64,000 nucleotides of DNA from Prinia subflava (taxonomy: Eukaryota; Chordata; Aves; Passeriformes; Cisticolidae): the NCBI RefSeq assembly GCF_021018805.1, contig NC_086248.1, positions 96,495,239-96,559,238 on the forward strand, given 5' to 3'. Of the stretch, positions 53,001 to 62,505 are shown in pieces (the stretch's first letter is position 1; each line of letters opens with the position of its first letter). The notes under the pieces are model-generated. The model ran no database searches and was not told where the DNA came from. It saw only the letters and a program-made list of their open reading frames with translations. A program made the position numbers and the translations under genes.

Positions 53001-56000
53001 GAATCATTTTGCAAAATCCAGATCTTACTGAAGTGTAGGGCTGAATGCCAAGATGTAGCACGCTGCTAATTCTTTCCAGCTTAATAGGACAAGGAATAAA
53101 TTCTTTAAAATCAGGAACAAGCTTTACCTGATAGAGTGAAAAACCAATACTAAGCAGACCTTCTCCCATTCTTTGCTGTCTCCTGTGGTTCTTCTGCATC
53201 AGTCCCACCAGGATGGTGCAGCACGGCTCGTTGGGACTCCCTGCATGGTCATCGTCTGGTTCGTCCAACCGGATTCTAAACTGGGGGTTGGTCCAGTATG
53301 TTGCTAAGAATTCCCAACAGGAGACAAGAAGGAGGAGGCTTTGCTGTCATTGCAGCCAATACGGCTGTCACTAGACCTACAGAGAATATTTCCCTGGAAG
53401 GACTTGTGTCCGGAATTTTTCCAGTTCTTTCTGTTGAGTTATATGGGTTTATGTTTTCACAGCTATGCTGAGCATCAGTTGGAGCCATGGGAAATCAAAG
53501 CACCAGGATGTTCCCTGGGACTAATGACCAGAAGGGAGGAGCTGATACTGTTAATTCCAGCCAGTCATTTATCTCCAGGAAATGCCCTTGGCTGAGGCTG
53601 TTATTGTTGCAAGAGGACGAAATGCCAGACAGCCTCTCCAGAGGTCTAACCTGAAAACGAATTGGAAATAACAGTGCCACTGAACTGTGACACTTTCCTG
53701 GCCTACCCAGCTCTTGAGAGGATTACTCCGGCCAGTAGCAAAAGCCATGTAAGCAGGAAAAGCAGACAGAGAAAAAAAAAATACAGCCATGAATTAACTG
53801 CTTGGTGGGCTGGTAATCCCCCACGAGGAAGTAAGTGTGAATTAGATCTTCATTTAAACTCCCAGGCTTTTGCTTACTATCTAAACCCCACAGAAATTTT
53901 TGTACCTCCAAGCTCTTTTTTCCCCTCCAGTTCACAAGCAGTTTTTGAATGTTTTGTTGGGGATTTCACCAAAGGCCCATTTGGTTGGGTGCTTACCTTG
54001 GTAGTTCTGGCAGCCCCCAGCAGATGAACCCCGTCTCCACTGTCCATTAAACATGGTCAGGTCCCATTTGTTGACCTTGTTGCTTGCCAGTGTGTCAGGA
54101 GTCAAATTGCAGATCTCAAGGCAGCTAAACTGCCTTTGGAAATCTGAAAATGCCATCCTGGCACACAAAGAGACCAGGTTAGTCCATCAGCCTGCAACAG
54201 ATGAGGTGACTGCAGCTGGACACCTCTCCCAATGGGGCAGCAAACACTGGTGTTGCAGAGCTGTCCAAAGCTGCATTTAATTGAATTCTGAAACTTGGAA
54301 CTGGCTTTTGGGACACAAAATTGCCCACTGCCTGAATGAGCTGTATCTTCTGGAGACAGCCTCTGTCAATGACTTTTACACATTATGGGCTCAGTCAAAC
54401 CATTTTCTGTCATCCCCAGCTGTGGGCAATCTCTCATGGATCATGCTTCATGAGCAAATTCACTGGGACTGGTAAAACAATATGTGTGAGGAGATCCCAT
54501 TTACAGGGAGTAAGTGTTGGCCCTTGGGAAAGCATCACTGTAGGAAAACAGTCTCAGTTTGGTGTTTTGCTTCAGTCCCATCATTGACGTTTGTTTTTAC
54601 CATTCCTGGTAGGTTTCCATGAGTGACAGACCTTGATTGCTTCATGCTGCAAGCAGAGGTCTGCCCTGATTTCCCAGTGCCTGACGGCCCATGGAGCTGA
54701 TTGCACTGGAGGACGGTGGCCGTTTATCTTTCCAGGCTAGGACAGAGTGACATCAGCTCAGCACTGATCCATATATAATCAGATCAGGGTTAGGACAGGC
54801 TTTCTATTAGGTCTGAGTAAACAGACTCTTCCCAAGATGGTAATCTGAACTTTTTCATTAGTGTGTAGCATTTAAGCAAAAAAACAAACCTCAAACTGCA
54901 GAGCAGCTGAGGTTCATTCTTGCCACCTCATTAATTTTATTACCATCTGGTCTCTATATTTTGGATAAGTGCCGAGTTATGCAAGCTCTAATAAAAGGTA
55001 ATATTTGAATAGGAAGGGAGATAAATAAGAGGCTAACAATGCATGCATGTCATTATTAACCCCCTTGGTGCTGGCAGTTTTTCTCCATCTGATTGAAAGC
55101 ATTTCTTAAGGCACATAAAATGTCCAAAAAAGTAAGCTAAATGAACAATTCTCACCAAAACTCTCCATCATCTACTTGCTTATCCAGAGCCTGCTTTTGT
55201 TTGGGATCAACATAATTCCACTCAGGAGCACTGCAGACAAAGCACAAAAGCACACTCTTCAGCTGTTGCATTTTATTCTACAGTGAGATCTGAGTTAGAT
55301 TCTATCTTGGGCTGATAAAGGAGTATATATTTCTTCAACAAATAGACCTTGTGCCCCTCCAAATGACAGCACGCCCTGCAACCTGACTGTGCTGAGCTGG
55401 AATTAGACTGCAACAGTATTTGCAACAAATAGGCCTTGAATTGAATCTCCCCTGCCAGGTGCCAGAAGGTACAAACAGACTGGCTGGATTAGGAAATTCA
55501 CAGCCTGAAAGTCAGTCAGAGCTTCAGCATTTTAAGATCTATTGGGGCAGCCTGATATCCTCCCTAGGAAAATGATATAACCTCCATTGTTGGGCATCAT
55601 GAAAGTACAGGAAAGCAAAAAGGTAAAATCAGAAAATTTACTGCAGTAAACAGCGTTGCTCCCTCGCCATTCTGATATTAATGTGCTCAGGATGGATTCT
55701 GCCCTGATCTGCTCCCATGCAACAATGCAGTGTCACCTGCCTCAGCAAGGTTCCCATGGTAAAACAGGTGTAACAACACCAGGATATGGCGTGTGTGCGT
55801 GCCTGAGGCACCTTACCTTGGGGCTGAGCAAAGCAGCTCTGATAGAAGTAAAATTAATTGTAAGCTTATCTCTATCCTTAACTAAGATACATCAGCATCC
55901 AGGCTGCAGTCAGTCAGGACAGGAAACTGAAATCTCAAAGTGCTGCATGAAAAAATATATTGTGGCCCAAATGACGGTAAAATTTATGCCATTCTAAATA

Positions 56001-59000
56001 TAAAAATAAAAGAGGTGTTGTCACTACTATGCTCCCAAGATTCCAAGATAGTTGAAGCCCAGACAGTTTCTGAGAGATTTTGAAACTTTTGTGTCCTTAT
56101 CTTAGTCAGCATCCCCCCTTTTTCAAGATTCTCAGATAGGTACCAAATTCTGGTGTGATTTAGAGCTGAGCAACCTCAGAGTCAAAGCAGAGGTATAATG
56201 GTTTATCCCAGGAACAAGACTGGTTTGTATATTTTACTTAGATCCTGGAACCATTGGTAGGATCAATTTGAGAAAAATTGTCTTGCAAAATGATGTGGAT
56301 TTGCCTTGCATTGGGCTGCTCAGAGTTAAACCAAGGGCTGTTGTCCCTGATGAGAAATCTCCGCCTGAGGCAGGTATTAATGCCCACTGGAAAGAATGGA
56401 TCAATATGCAACCCTGGTAATAAATTAATAGTGTTTTATTCCAACTGATTTAGTCTCTCTCCTAAATGCGCTTTGTGATTGGATTAACTGCATTGTCCCA
56501 ATTTAATTTTTAATAGATTCCAAAATACACCAAAGAGAGAGAAGCAAGGGCATATAAAAACCTACTTATCACTCCAAGATCCAGTCCATTCTACTTCACC
56601 CCAGGGATTCCTAAGCCTCACTAGTTTCTCTGGGCGTCCTCGGTAATATACCTAAAAGATCCACAACAAACAGAGCCTGAGCACTTCCATTATTCCAATC
56701 ATCAGAGGGCAATTGTTTTTCAGATAGGATAAAACATGATTTTTACTTGAGTGATGCAGTCCATTACAATTTGCAATAGCTAAAAGACACCTAGATGCTT
56801 TCCACACTTATTTACATTATCTTGTGCCACCAAGTGAGCCATTAGCTGCAGCACTCACCATTTCATATAATAACAGCAACCTGCAAGGAAAATCATCAGC
56901 TACAAACCAGCAGAATATCTGCATCCTCAAAAGCAGGAAGGATTGCACAACACAGGTTGGAAGGAGGTTATGTGGGATGGACATCTGTGTAAAGATTCTA
57001 GTTTTGGAGGAGCAGGAATACCTGGGGCTTACTCTGAAGATGAGACTCATCAAAGAGGCTTTTTCTCTTTTCCCATCAGCTCTGACTGGGAAAGTTCTTG
57101 CTCCCACCTCACACAACATAAACACGTGGGGAATGGCTGCCTCCTCTCCTGCTCCTCCTCTCTGTACCCTGAATTTTGGTAACAGCTTAGCCAACCTTTA
57201 CACAGCCTGTTGGTACCATACAAGTGGCAGGCTGCATGGTGTGCTTCACACCACTACCTGTACAGAGCTTCTGACCTGGCTGACTACTACAGGTGCTTCC
57301 TTTTTCTGTATGAATGTGTAAAATTTAGGAACATTTTTATGGTCAGTCACTGAAAGCCACCAGAAAGTTGAAGGCACTGCAGTGTTGCAACCCCAAGCTG
57401 GTTTGCATGATGGCCCCAGAGAGGCTGGCTTACCTCCTCTGCTCCAGTGATAGAGTAAGCATGTCCTTTTACCAGCTTCAGACTTGTGATTGCTTCTATT
57501 TCAGCTGCAGCAGTTATCTGGAAAAATAAAAGTATGCACATTTATGATTATATATTGTGTATGAACTGAGCTTTCATAAGCAAATTAATATGGGGGGAAA
57601 TATCCAAAGTGGTGTGCACAATGAATATCAATATTCTTGATGCAAAATATATTAAATTAAGGTGAGATCCACAGCAAAAGCTGCAGTTTCATGCCCCTTG
57701 ATATGCAGTCTGAGCACAGAAAAATTCACAATGAAATCTAAATCTAAATCCAGTTCCCAGCTCAGGTGACAGTCCCAGTCACCTGCAAAGACATGTTCAC
57801 ATGAACTTAGCTCCAGCCTGTCTCAGTCGAGATCCAGTATACCAAAACTGGAGCTCTGGTAATTCTATACACCACAATGCAAACAAGGAAATGAAACAGG
57901 ATGTGAAAGGTGTGAAGTTTCCAAGCATGTTTAAACATCATCTGTAATTTGAGAGTGTTTGTATTACAGGTATCAGTAGTTTTTAGGACTGAAAGCTGAA
58001 GCCAGAATCAGACTACAGGGTACAACAAAGTGTCTCAGCAAGTTTGTCTCTGGCAGTTGAGTGTCTGCAGCTGAAATTACACAAAATTTGAATGAGAAAA
58101 GACATTCAGAGGATGGAGTTCCAGAATATCAGTAGGTTGTTCACAGCTCTAAGTTTTATCACATGCTGTCATGCAAATAGGGAGACATGATGAGCATTGG
58201 TTATTTGGAACTTTGTCCAAATTTTTTGATACTGAAATCAATAAAGCTCTCACATTAATTCAGTTTGCTCTTGTATCAGACCTTCCTACCTATATCTTAC
58301 ATTGCTGTGGGGTTTTGTCACAGTATGGGCCAGAGCCCTGAGAAGAGGAGCAAGGAGAGTAAACCTTTGTCAGTCTCTTACATCGATGGAGCAGCCAAGC
58401 AGTGACCCAGCTCTCAAGGCTTTCTGGATGATTTGGTACAGGTTTGCAGGAGCCCTCCGCAGCTCATAGGACTCAGAGATGCCTCCAGTAAAATCCTCAA
58501 AGCCCTCCACAGTGGATCCTCCTGCTAGAGCTTCATAAGAGCCATTCAACCTGGGGGAGAAATGATAAGAGCTATACTAGGATCCATCTCCACCTGCAAG
58601 CACAAGGTACCACAGAAAGAAGGGTTTATCATTTAGGATCTCTTAATTTGGTTGTCATCAACGTGACCTGTGGCAAGAAAATTCAAACCCCTTGAAATAC
58701 AGTTGGTAACACCCTTTATGGACCAGAGGGAACTGTAAATGTTGGGTGGGAGGGAGGCTGGAGGGAGGCTGCCTTAGAATGAAGTGTGCTGTGACTGACA
58801 CCCCTGGTCTGGACCACCATCAGGGGCACAGCCAGGGGCGCAGCTCCCGCCCTGCCCCACTCACTTGGCGTAGGCCTTCTCCAGCAGTGCACTCCAGAAC
58901 TCGCTGCCCTCCTCTGAGTGCACAAAGAGCAGCTTCCCGTTCTTGGTGGGCAGCCTGTCGTCCACCACCACGTCCACCCACTCCCCGTACTGCCAGAACT

Positions 59001-60964
59001 GAGGGAAAGAAGAAAGGAAAAGATCGTGCAGGCTGGTGGGCCCATATGTCTTGGGTTATGTAACAAAAAAAAGAGTATTCTATTTCATCTGTAGAAAGCA
59101 GTTGGGAGATGGTTTCTTTTTTTTCTTTCTCTCTTGTAACTCCAGGGGGAGGAGGGTGGGTGCCTTCTGATAATAGACCATCTGTTAAACCATGTGGGGC
59201 AGTGTTTCTTATCTCTTTCATCAACTTTGTCCACACTCCTGCCCCCAGGGGATATCTTCTGGTAATGGGCCATTAAGGCTCACCAATGACATGACACATT
59301 CCATCATCCCATTGTGAGATGCTCCACCCAGTGGGGAGGAGCCAAACATTCCCTACCATAAATGAGGTATGAGATAAAAATGAGGACACAGGGACCCCAG
59401 ACATCCTCTTTTCCACTTGATTCCCAGAGGAAGACCGAACTCATCTCACCACCACTGAGCCTGTCCTCTACAGGATCATCTCTACTCTATTGCTTCCAAC
59501 ACCCTAGTGATCAGGGTGTCAGATTGTATTCCTGACTCCGCCAGGGTTTTCTAGGACTTTAGTTTGTTTGCTTGCTTGCCTTTTTTTTTTTTTTTTTAAT
59601 TACTGCATTTGTATTTTTTAATATTCCTAGTAAAGAACTGTTATTCCTATTCCCATATTTTTGCCTGAAAGCTCCTAATTGCAAAATTGTAATAATTTGG
59701 AGGGAGGGGGTTTTACGTTCTCCATTCCAAGGGAAACTCCAGTTTCCCCTGACAGATACCTGTCTTTCCAAACTAAGACACCATAATAGCTCCATGCTAC
59801 CATCCTCCTACCCCTTCACCTGTCATCACTTCCCCCTGCATAAGCCACTGTAGGGTTTGCTCCCATGCTGGATTCCTTTCCTTTGTAATACAGACAAACT
59901 CCTCCCAGCTCCGTGGATCATTCAGCAGGGTTCTTAATGCTATATTAAATTTTGCTGATAGGAAATATTAACAGCATCTTGTTGTACCTAGCATCAAAAC
60001 CACTGTCTGAACCTGTAAAGTGAATTTACACGGTGGACAGCCCAGAAAGCCAGCATGGAGGTAGGATACTCAGAACTAGCTCAAGGCACAAACCTTAAGG
60101 AAAAAAGCAAAAACCGATATGCCTGTAAAAATGCCTGTAAGGAGAAGTCATCTAAAGGGGAAGCACTCAATAGTGCTAATCCTTTTTGAAAATACTAGGA
60201 AATGTGTGAATCACTGCTAGTGCTAAATTTTGGTCTCAAACCTAGAAATGTTCATTCCAGGATTTGCTGCATTCCTGAAAGGAGAGAAAATAGTTCTCAC
60301 CCTAACACTCAAAGATGAGCCGGTGGAAGGGCTAGGTATGGGTTCTAAAACTTCTGTCCTCACCAGAACAGCTCCTTTAGCAGGGTGAATCCACACTGCT
60401 GCCACCTGAGCCTAATCTCTAGCCAAAGAAAGTTGGCTAAATCTCAACACTCTGGCTCCACAGGCAAGGAAATAAAGGCATAGCAGGGAGGGAAAGGGAG
60501 GAAGGAAGAGGAACCACATCAGCCTGAATTCACTCTCAATTGCTGGCAGCAAAAGAGCTTGGTTTGGGCTCATGTGGCCTGATGGTTCAGCTCAGTTTAC
60601 AAAATCTGTAAAACTCCCCAGAGCCCCATCAGCTGTAAGACAGCAGAACCTCACCCGTGAGCAGGTTTCATTTATCATTATTTAACTCTGTTCTTGTTCT
60701 CTTTCTCTCTCCCCCATCAATTTCATGTACACACTGTAACTGTTGATTATTTCATGTGTTCCAAACAACAACCACAACAAAGCTGCTTCTAGTTAAATAC
60801 TAGCATTTTCCCTTTTTATTATCAATCCCCTGATCATACGGGTACCTGGAAATGAAAGATTCCAGCATAGTCCTTCTGGAAACTCTGTGCCTTGGGAACA
60901 ACACGGAACAGAATATCTGGATTCAAAGTGAGAGATGCAATGGCAGCTAGGAGCCAGCAATCAC
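41006..60964 (-). CDS. CAPN8: CAPN8, calpain-8 (exons 3-21 of 21; 5' end outside window)
   Basis: Classical calpain, a cytosolic Ca2+-dependent cysteine protease; in mammals calpain-8 (nCL-2) is stomach-enriched and works with CAPN9. Nineteen exons join in frame into 600 residues without a stop or frameshift. Domains in order (numbers with an assumed 103-residue missing N-terminus): protease core with Cys105 in GDCWLLAAI, His262 in KGHAYS and Asn286 in RNPWG; a C2-like domain with an acidic loop ([11 protein letters not shown]); a short linker; and a penta-EF-hand domain ending WLCCTLV. CAPN8 is preferred over CAPN2 and CAPN9 because of [40 protein letters not shown] and [14 protein letters not shown], which match calpain-8 best from memory, and because SUSD4 lies next to it. 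Family numbering of exons is inferred. Exons 1-2 were sought between 60965 and 64000 and not found, so intron 2 exceeds 3 kb. Confidence 0.93.
41960..42018 (-). CDS. CAPN8: CAPN8 exon 20 (EF-hand 5)
   Basis: 59 bases, reading [19 protein letters not shown]. The fifth EF-loop D-K-D-K-N-G-... lacks the final acidic ligand (Leu at position 12), as usual in this hand, which mediates dimerisation. Acceptor ACATTTCAG, donor GTAAAGC. Confidence 0.94.
42638..42757 (-). CDS. CAPN8: CAPN8 exon 19 (EF-hand 4)
   Basis: 120 bases, containing [20 protein letters not shown] then [19 protein letters not shown]. Classical calpains as I know them have 117 bases here; the extra codon falls in the degenerate EF-4 loop (CSTKLT against CSKLG). 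The frame is kept. Acceptor CTCCTCAG, donor GTGAGTG. Confidence 0.95.
43620..43698 (-). CDS. CAPN8: CAPN8 exon 18 (EF-hand 3)
   Basis: 79 bases, reading [20 protein letters not shown] then NALREA. The EF-loop [12 protein letters not shown] keeps all expected ligands. Acceptor GGCACAG, donor GTGAGTG. Confidence 0.95.
45005..45073 (-). CDS. CAPN8: CAPN8 exon 17 (EF-hand 2)
   Basis: 69 bases, reading [20 protein letters not shown] then KYL. With the preceding Asp this forms a full EF-loop, D-x-D-x-T-G-T-...-E. Acceptor GGCCCAG, donor GTAACA. Confidence 0.95.
45699..45788. repeat. 45-base tandem duplication in CAPN8 intron 16
   Basis: Two adjacent 45-base units begin GGGTAGAGGTGTTGACCTCT and GGGCAGAGGTGTTGACCTCT and differ at only a few positions. 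Because 45 is divisible by three, a chance plus-strand ORF shows a repeated GRGVDLSF peptide. About 85 bases on, a 9-base unit CTTGCAGTA is tandemly repeated (45873-45897). Confidence 0.9.
46289..46353 (-). CDS. CAPN8: CAPN8 exon 16
   Basis: 65 bases, containing [20 protein letters not shown] and the first Asp of EF-hand 2. [14 protein letters not shown] is a calpain-8 signature. Acceptor TGTACAG, donor GTATCC (weak outside the first four bases). Confidence 0.93.
46860..46917 (-). CDS. CAPN8: CAPN8 exon 15 (EF-hand 1)
   Basis: 58 bases, reading [19 protein letters not shown], the non-canonical first EF-hand. Acceptor CTGTCCAG, donor GTAAGTGAC. Confidence 0.93.
47816..47881 (-). CDS. CAPN8: CAPN8 exon 14 (start of penta-EF-hand domain)
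   Basis: 66 bases, phase 0, reading [19 protein letters not shown] then SGE. This is the F-x-x-L-F-x-K-L-(A/S)-G helix that begins the penta-EF-hand domain. Acceptor CCTCTAG, donor GTAAGTGG. Confidence 0.93.
48514..48550 (-). CDS. CAPN8: CAPN8 exon 13 (linker)
   Basis: 37 bases completing a split Gln codon, then [12 protein letters not shown]. This is the variable linker between the C2-like and penta-EF-hand domains; the position and PYE end match mammalian calpain-8. Acceptor TTTCCATAG, donor GTTAGA (a weaker donor). Confidence 0.88.
49192..49403 (-). CDS. CAPN8: CAPN8 exon 12
   Basis: 212 bases, from [20 protein letters not shown] to [13 protein letters not shown], with the conserved [10 protein letters not shown] and [16 protein letters not shown]. 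It encodes the second half of the C2-like domain. The CTCCACAG acceptor and GTGAGTACC donor are both strong. It is GC-rich relative to its flanks. Confidence 0.95.
51116..51127 (-). CDS. CAPN8: CAPN8 exon 11 (12-base microexon)
   Basis: A 12-base exon, ATTCCTCAGGAG, encoding IPQE. It corresponds to the four residues VPKE/VPEE between the SLYQ-type strand and the following exon in mammalian calpains 8 and 2. It is bounded by a strong pyrimidine tract and CTTACAG acceptor and by a GTATGT donor, and is phase 0 at both ends, so it fits exactly between exons 10 and 12. It is far too short for an ORF search. Confidence 0.88.
53128..53303 (-). CDS. CAPN8: CAPN8 exon 10 (C2-like domain, acidic loop)
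   Basis: 176 bases. After ATYWTNPQF it encodes the acidic loop [20 protein letters not shown] and then [10 protein letters not shown] and [11 protein letters not shown]. In the family this loop binds Ca2+ or phospholipid and couples to the protease core. Acceptor TTCTTAG, donor GTAAAGC. Confidence 0.95.
53997..54157 (-). CDS. CAPN8: CAPN8 exon 9
   Basis: 161 bases, containing [20 protein letters not shown], then [20 protein letters not shown] and CQNYQ. It spans the junction of the protease core and the C2-like domain. Calpain-8 and calpain-2 usually have Pro after CQNY/CRNY; here it is Gln. Confidence 0.95.
55156..55230 (-). CDS. CAPN8: CAPN8 exon 8
   Basis: 75 bases, reading [18 protein letters not shown] then VDDGEFW, the end of the protease core (the D-G-E-F-W motif). 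Acceptor CTGCAG, donor GTGAG. Confidence 0.93.
56566..56651 (-). CDS. CAPN8: CAPN8 exon 7 (catalytic Asn)
   Basis: 86 bases, from [20 protein letters not shown] to WTGSWSD plus two bases. It carries catalytic Asn286 in RNPWG followed by the conserved Trp. Acceptor TTTTAG; donor GTAGGT, a less common but valid form. Confidence 0.93.
57434..57517 (-). CDS. CAPN8: CAPN8 exon 6 (catalytic His)
   Basis: 84 bases, codon-phase 0 at both ends, reading from [16 protein letters not shown] to [12 protein letters not shown]. It carries the catalytic His262. Acceptor TTTTTCCAG, donor GTAAGCC. Confidence 0.95.
58382..58550 (-). CDS. CAPN8: CAPN8 exon 5
   Basis: 169 bases, containing [20 protein letters not shown] and ending SLLGCSID, which links the two protease subdomains. 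CCCCCAG acceptor and GTAAGAG donor. Classical calpains usually have a Cys after LNG (LNGCYEAL); here it is Ser. Confidence 0.95.
58865..58998 (-). CDS. CAPN8: CAPN8 exon 4
   Basis: 134 bases, from [20 protein letters not shown] to LLEKAYAK; the last Lys codon is split with the next exon. This is the highly conserved part of protease subdomain 1. CCCTCAG acceptor and GTGAGTG donor. The exon is GC-richer than its surroundings. Confidence 0.95.
58999..60845 (-). other. CAPN8: CAPN8 intron 3
   Basis: About 1.85 kb, 40% of which is the solo LTR described separately. The remainder (59786-60845) shows no recognisable feature. Confidence 0.8.
59047..59780 (+). mobile_element. Solo LTR, ERVL-type, in CAPN8 intron 3
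   Basis: A complete 734-base LTR running TGTCTTGGGTTATG ... CTAAGACA with a perfect 5-base target duplication CCATA at 59042-59046 and 59781-59785. It is homologous to the LTR at 28165-28840. Sense orientation is judged from a TATA-like GAGATAAAAATGAGG near 59371, placed after the conserved GTGAGATGCTCCACCCAGTG and before the presumed transcription start. It contains an 18-base T tract near 59581 and has a T-rich expansion relative to the other copy. No retroviral gene is left. It lies antisense to CAPN8 and does not touch an exon (49 bases from exon 4). Confidence 0.88.
60846..60964 (-). CDS. CAPN8: CAPN8 exon 3 (catalytic Cys)
   Basis: 119 bases. After two bases completing a Gly codon it reads [16 protein letters not shown] and ends YAGIFHFQ. 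It carries the nucleophile Cys of the calpain triad (Cys105 by family numbering). It has a TTTTAG acceptor and a GTACC donor. The length equals that of exon 3 in classical calpains. Confidence 0.95.
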
Positions 60965-61434
60965 CTAAAAACACACACATTACAAGGCAGAAACGTTCAT
61001 TAATAACTCCATTAAGAGTTTGCTCTCACTTGGATTAAAATGCCAGCAGTAAGAGCTATGCCAGACTCAATCTTGGTTCAGCAATCCATTCTTGTTCTGT
61101 TATTTCTCTCTTTTGCTCATTTTCCACTCACTCAAACCACACAGGTGTCCTGGGGCCTCTGAGGCTGACCACAGTAGTAATTTCAATGGTCCAGTTTGTG
61201 CTTTGATTTTGTAATGAAGCTGTGGAAACAGGCTGCTTTACCTAAGTTCGTTAGTGTCCTCAGGAGATCAAGAACACAGCCAGAAGAAAGCATTTGAGGT
61301 ATGTGGATTGCAAAGTGTGGCTGGGCAGGACAGAGTTAATGACCTGTGATACTTTAGGTAGACTCCAGTCACCATATCTGGGGCAGATAAGGGCTTAGGA
61401 GATGTCCAGGAGAGGGCAAAAGCTCTGGGTTGAT

Positions 61435-61718
61435 AGAAGGATGGTGGACTTCCTATTTTTTGGAGAAGATTCAATGGATAGCAGGAACATTTGTGGGCCT
61501 ATTCCTCCTCAGCCCTTTCTTTGAAGGTCTGAACTTAGAGCTATTGCCAGGGATTTGCCCAGCAGTCTAATGGAAGCTGAAGTCTTCTGGGCCTTTGTGA
61601 GCAGGCAAGTCCTTTCTCTGGCCCATTCCTTATTCTGGAGAGGCTGGGCTTGCCCAGCCCTCCCTGCAGGCTGTGTGCTTGCAGCTGGAGCTGTTTGCTG
61701 CATTGGTTACCTGTTTAT
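61435..61718 (+). repeat. Long inverted repeat, left arm
   Basis: This 284-base segment is the reverse complement of 62213-62505 with only a handful of differences, which I estimate by eye at above 95% identity. They include a six-base indel near CCTGCAGGCTG, a short indel near the outer end and a few substitutions. The shared part includes CTGGGTTGATAGAAGGATGG at the outer end and ATTGGTTACCTGTTTAT at the inner end. The sequence outside the arms differs, although both flanks contain a TGTGGCTGGG/TGTGGCTTGGG motif about 120 bases out. That would suit two oppositely oriented copies of an LTR-like element with diverged ends. The family is not recognised. Confidence 0.85.
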
Positions 61719-62212
61719 TGAGGACTGGAGGCTGGGTAAGCAGCAGCCTCTGTCACACCAAAGGTGGTGCCCCTGGGAAATGCAGTGACTCGTGATGTTT
61801 GCACACTGCAAACAGCAGGAGGAACTTCTGTGATTCTGTTTTATTTCTGAGGTGTGCAGAAAGCCTAGCAAAACAAAACTGCTCTGAAAGTACTAACATT
61901 TTCCTGGTTCCCTGAGGATTATCTGTGCCAAGACATAGTTCCTTTGGCGGGTGCATATTCTGCAGAAGCAATTTGCATCGTGGCTCTTGCTTCAGAGGAA
62001 ATGAGTGAATTGAGAAACCAAGGAAAGAGTTTAATCTGCAGCAAGATTGAACATCCTAGAGCAGCAGTTAACTTTCTATATTGACTTGGGAATTATGGTT
62101 CAACACCATGGTGAATACAAGTGTAAAAGTAGGATGAAGGGCCTTGCCAAGTGCTCTCTGCTGCCTGTACCCCTGGATGATAGAAGAGTTATCAAAGGGT
62201 GATAGAAGGGGG

Positions 62213-62505
62213 ATAAACAGGTAACCAATCTAGCAAACAGCTCCAGCTGCAAGCACACAGGGAGGGCTGGGCAAGCCCAGCCTCTCCAGAATAAGGAATG
62301 GGCCAAAGAAAGGACTCACCTGCTCACAAAGGCCCAGAAGACTTCAGCTTCCATTAGACTGCTGGGCAAATCCCTGGCAATAGCTCTAAGTTCAGACCTT
62401 CAAAGAAAGGGCTGAGGAGGAATAGGCCCACAAATGTTCCTGCTATCCATTGAATCTTCTCCAAAAGATAGGAATGGAAGTCCCACCATCCTTCTATCAA
62501 CCCAG
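62213..62505 (-). repeat. Long inverted repeat, right arm
   Basis: This is the 293-base partner of 61435-61718 in reverse orientation; the intervening loop is 494 bases. The same peptide-like string AHSLFWRGWACPALP therefore appears in ORFs on opposite strands (plus strand from 61555, minus strand up to 62306). These are copies of one repeat, not genes. Confidence 0.85.

Larger units (their letters stand above)
41030..58864 (-). other. CAPN8: CAPN8 introns 4-20
   Basis: Seventeen introns of about 310 to 2000 bases separate the exons listed. They are AT-rich with no further exon, RNA gene or transposon recognised, apart from the 45-base tandem repeat in intron 16. The largest are intron 10 (51128-53127) and intron 11 (49404-51115). 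The ORFs seen here are short and unsupported. Confidence 0.75.

Noticed and set aside
61555..62306. ORFs on opposite strands sharing AHSLFWRGWACPALP, which might suggest a small gene family
   Set aside because: They are explained by the inverted repeat arms; there is no start context, domain or conservation beyond the repeat.
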